From Treponema sp. (GTDB lineage Bacteria; Spirochaetota; Spirochaetia; Treponematales; Treponemataceae), in assembly GCA_024691265.1 (NCBI GenBank), contig JAILNT010000020.1, positions 1 through 6,231 on the forward strand: 6,231 nucleotides of DNA, given 5' to 3'. Positions 6,188 to 6,231 of this stretch are shown here, in pieces. The notes under the pieces were generated by a model that worked only from the letters and a program-made list of their open reading frames with translations, made no database searches and was not told the DNA's origin. Both the position numbers and the translations under genes were made by a program. Numbering within the stretch: the stretch's first letter is position 1; each line of letters starts with the position of its first letter.

Positions 6188-6231
6188 AAAAAGTCGTTAT
6201 TTTTAGGGAAATAATTACTATAGTAAAAAGG

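Larger units (their letters stand above)
5990..6231. other. Intergenic region, no convincing gene
   Basis: All open frames here are very short; the longest I followed is 14 codons from ATG at 6170 with no clear ribosome site. The stretch is strongly AT-rich. It contains a perfect 10-bp palindrome TGATTAATCA (6000-6009), an AT inverted repeat (6031-6036 with 6040-6045), a foldable segment at 6051-6138, and promoter-like boxes for rightward transcription. It most likely separates the leftward fru operon from a gene beyond the right edge. Confidence 0.6.

Noticed and set aside
1..6231. CRISPR array, tRNA, rRNA, insertion sequence or phage genes
   Set aside because: No spaced long direct repeats, no tRNA-like cloverleaf, no rRNA motifs and no transposase or integrase reading frames were seen; the only repeat array is the short decameric operator.

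Overview
The window is AT-rich and holds five confident genes with no sign of mobile DNA. One rightward gene encodes a regulated family II inorganic pyrophosphatase (ppaC, 142-1797). A leftward group encodes a fructose phosphotransferase (PTS) operon, fruR-fruK-fruA (5908 to 2301), followed by the PTS phosphocarrier HPr (ptsH, 2183 to 1926). The gene content fits a low-GC fermentative anaerobe, either a clostridial Firmicute or a saccharolytic gut Treponema. I lean slightly to Treponema from the general look of the pyrophosphatase and HPr proteins, but the window cannot settle it.

Layout. Positions 1-141 are the ppaC upstream region: a 9-codon reading frame with a strong ribosome binding site, then a TTGACA promoter that lies almost on the ppaC start codon. 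ppaC and ptsH converge on a GC-cored intrinsic terminator at 1820-1860 that could serve both. Between ptsH and fruA is a second, AT-rich terminator-like hairpin (2209-2274). fruA and fruK are 54 bp apart, and fruK and fruR overlap by four bases (ATGA). Upstream of fruR, five copies of a TTTTGA-like motif at exact 10-bp spacing (5944-5989) abut or overlap its promoter and probably form the FruR operator. Positions 6000-6231 hold no convincing gene. They contain a palindrome and a potential structured leader that probably belongs to a rightward gene outside the window.

How the genes work together. HPr passes phosphate from enzyme I (not present here) to the EIIA domain of FruA. FruA imports fructose as fructose-1-phosphate, and FruK converts this to fructose-1,6-bisphosphate. 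FruR, a DeoR-family repressor, probably senses a fructose phosphate and controls the operon. The pyrophosphatase is a separate housekeeping enzyme with an adenine-nucleotide-sensing insert.

No wholly new system is evident. The points most worth checking are: HPr has arginine in place of the regulatory Ser46; ppaC and fruR, the first genes of their units, both have promoters placed so that their mRNAs would be leaderless or nearly so, while the internal genes have strong ribosome binding sites; the decameric operator array; and the structured element at the right edge.
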